Below the pieces are notes generated by a model, which did no database searches, was not told the origin of the DNA, and saw only the letters and a list, made by a program, of their open reading frames with translations. A stretch of DNA of 53,424 nt, from NCBI GenBank assembly GCA_021399405.1, contig JAAFKL010000367.1, forward strand, positions 1-53,424. The letters run 5' to 3'. This DNA is from Candidatus Heimdallarchaeota archaeon. Its GTDB lineage: Archaea; Asgardarchaeota; Heimdallarchaeia; Heimdallarchaeales; Kariarchaeaceae. Of this stretch, positions 53,355 to 53,424 are shown piece by piece. Every line of letters begins with the position of its first letter. Position 1 is the stretch's first letter. A program made the translations under genes and the position numbers.

Positions 53355-53424
53355 TTATACCTCCGCAGCTTGGCTTTCTGTGCCAAATAATTTAAGATAA
53401 ATATCTTCAAGAGTTAAGGTTCTA
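53355..53424 (-). CDS. ABC transporter ATP-binding protein, C-terminal end only
   Basis: The last 22 codons of a minus-strand gene that continues beyond the window. The readable end is RTLTLEDIYLKLFGTESQAA and a stop. TLEDIYLKL is the usual closing helix of ABC-2-linked ATPases. Its stop is two bases before the start of the permease, so it is the first visible gene of the operon. Confidence 0.75.
   Translation of the reverse strand, partial: RTLTLEDIYLKLFGTESQAAEV

Overview
The window reads as one contig of an AT-rich archaeon. TATA-like boxes centred about 25 bases before many start codons point to leaderless transcripts. TTG and GTG starts are common. HxlR-type regulation, archaeal ABC modules, and secreted proteins with one C-terminal membrane helix and a short cationic tail also fit. 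An Asgard (Heimdallarchaeia-like) origin is my best guess from overall style (histone-H1-like lysine tails, a giant surface protein, membrane-tethered winged helix, possible longin-like first gene), but there is no marker gene to prove it. I see no rRNA, tRNA, CRISPR array or intact transposase.

Layout. 0-4.4 kb: a cytosolic protein, a membrane-anchored protein, a subtilisin-like protease, and several broken genes: an HxlR fragment, a P-loop ATPase fragment and its truncated neighbour. 4.2-9.4 kb: small, mostly unrecognised genes, some broken by single in-frame stop codons, with short repeats between them. 9.4-18.3 kb: a minus-strand surface and transport block. It holds a PepSY-like repeat protein, a fused double ABC ATPase, a 10-helix FtsX/MacB-type permease, and two tandem copies of a membrane-anchored propeller-like protein. 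18.4-22.6 kb: small secreted Cys-containing proteins, a signal-anchored protein co-transcribed with a membrane-tethered winged-helix regulator, and a second HTH-like protein. 22.9-40.6 kb: one 5,906-residue gene for a giant exported protein. 40.6-53.4 kb: a more ordinary region with an LRR protein, HxlR regulator, six-hairpin glycosidase, H1-like DNA-binding protein, zinc alcohol dehydrogenase, M20 peptidase, two membrane-tethered thioredoxins, a VKOR-type disulfide generator, an aldo/keto reductase, and the start of an ABC-2 exporter operon.

How it may work together. Eleven inverted repeats of the form TGTTC-N7 to N9-GAACA lie in the intergenic regions between 5.0 and 21.8 kb, next to nearly every small accessory gene and absent from the metabolic region. 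They look like operators of one regulon. The membrane-tethered winged-helix protein at 21.1 kb is the most obvious candidate regulator, because its operon has four such sites just upstream. The VKOR plus two thioredoxin-like proteins would supply extracytoplasmic disulfide chemistry, which suits the Cys-containing secreted proteins and the paired cysteines of the giant protein.

The most unusual items are the giant protein (signal sequence, about 3,800 residues of beta-sandwich and lectin-like modules, a hydrophobic helical centre, and about 1,500 unrecognised C-terminal residues), the dispersed operator family, and a pattern of gene remnants whose breakpoints often lie close to ATCGATCG octamers.
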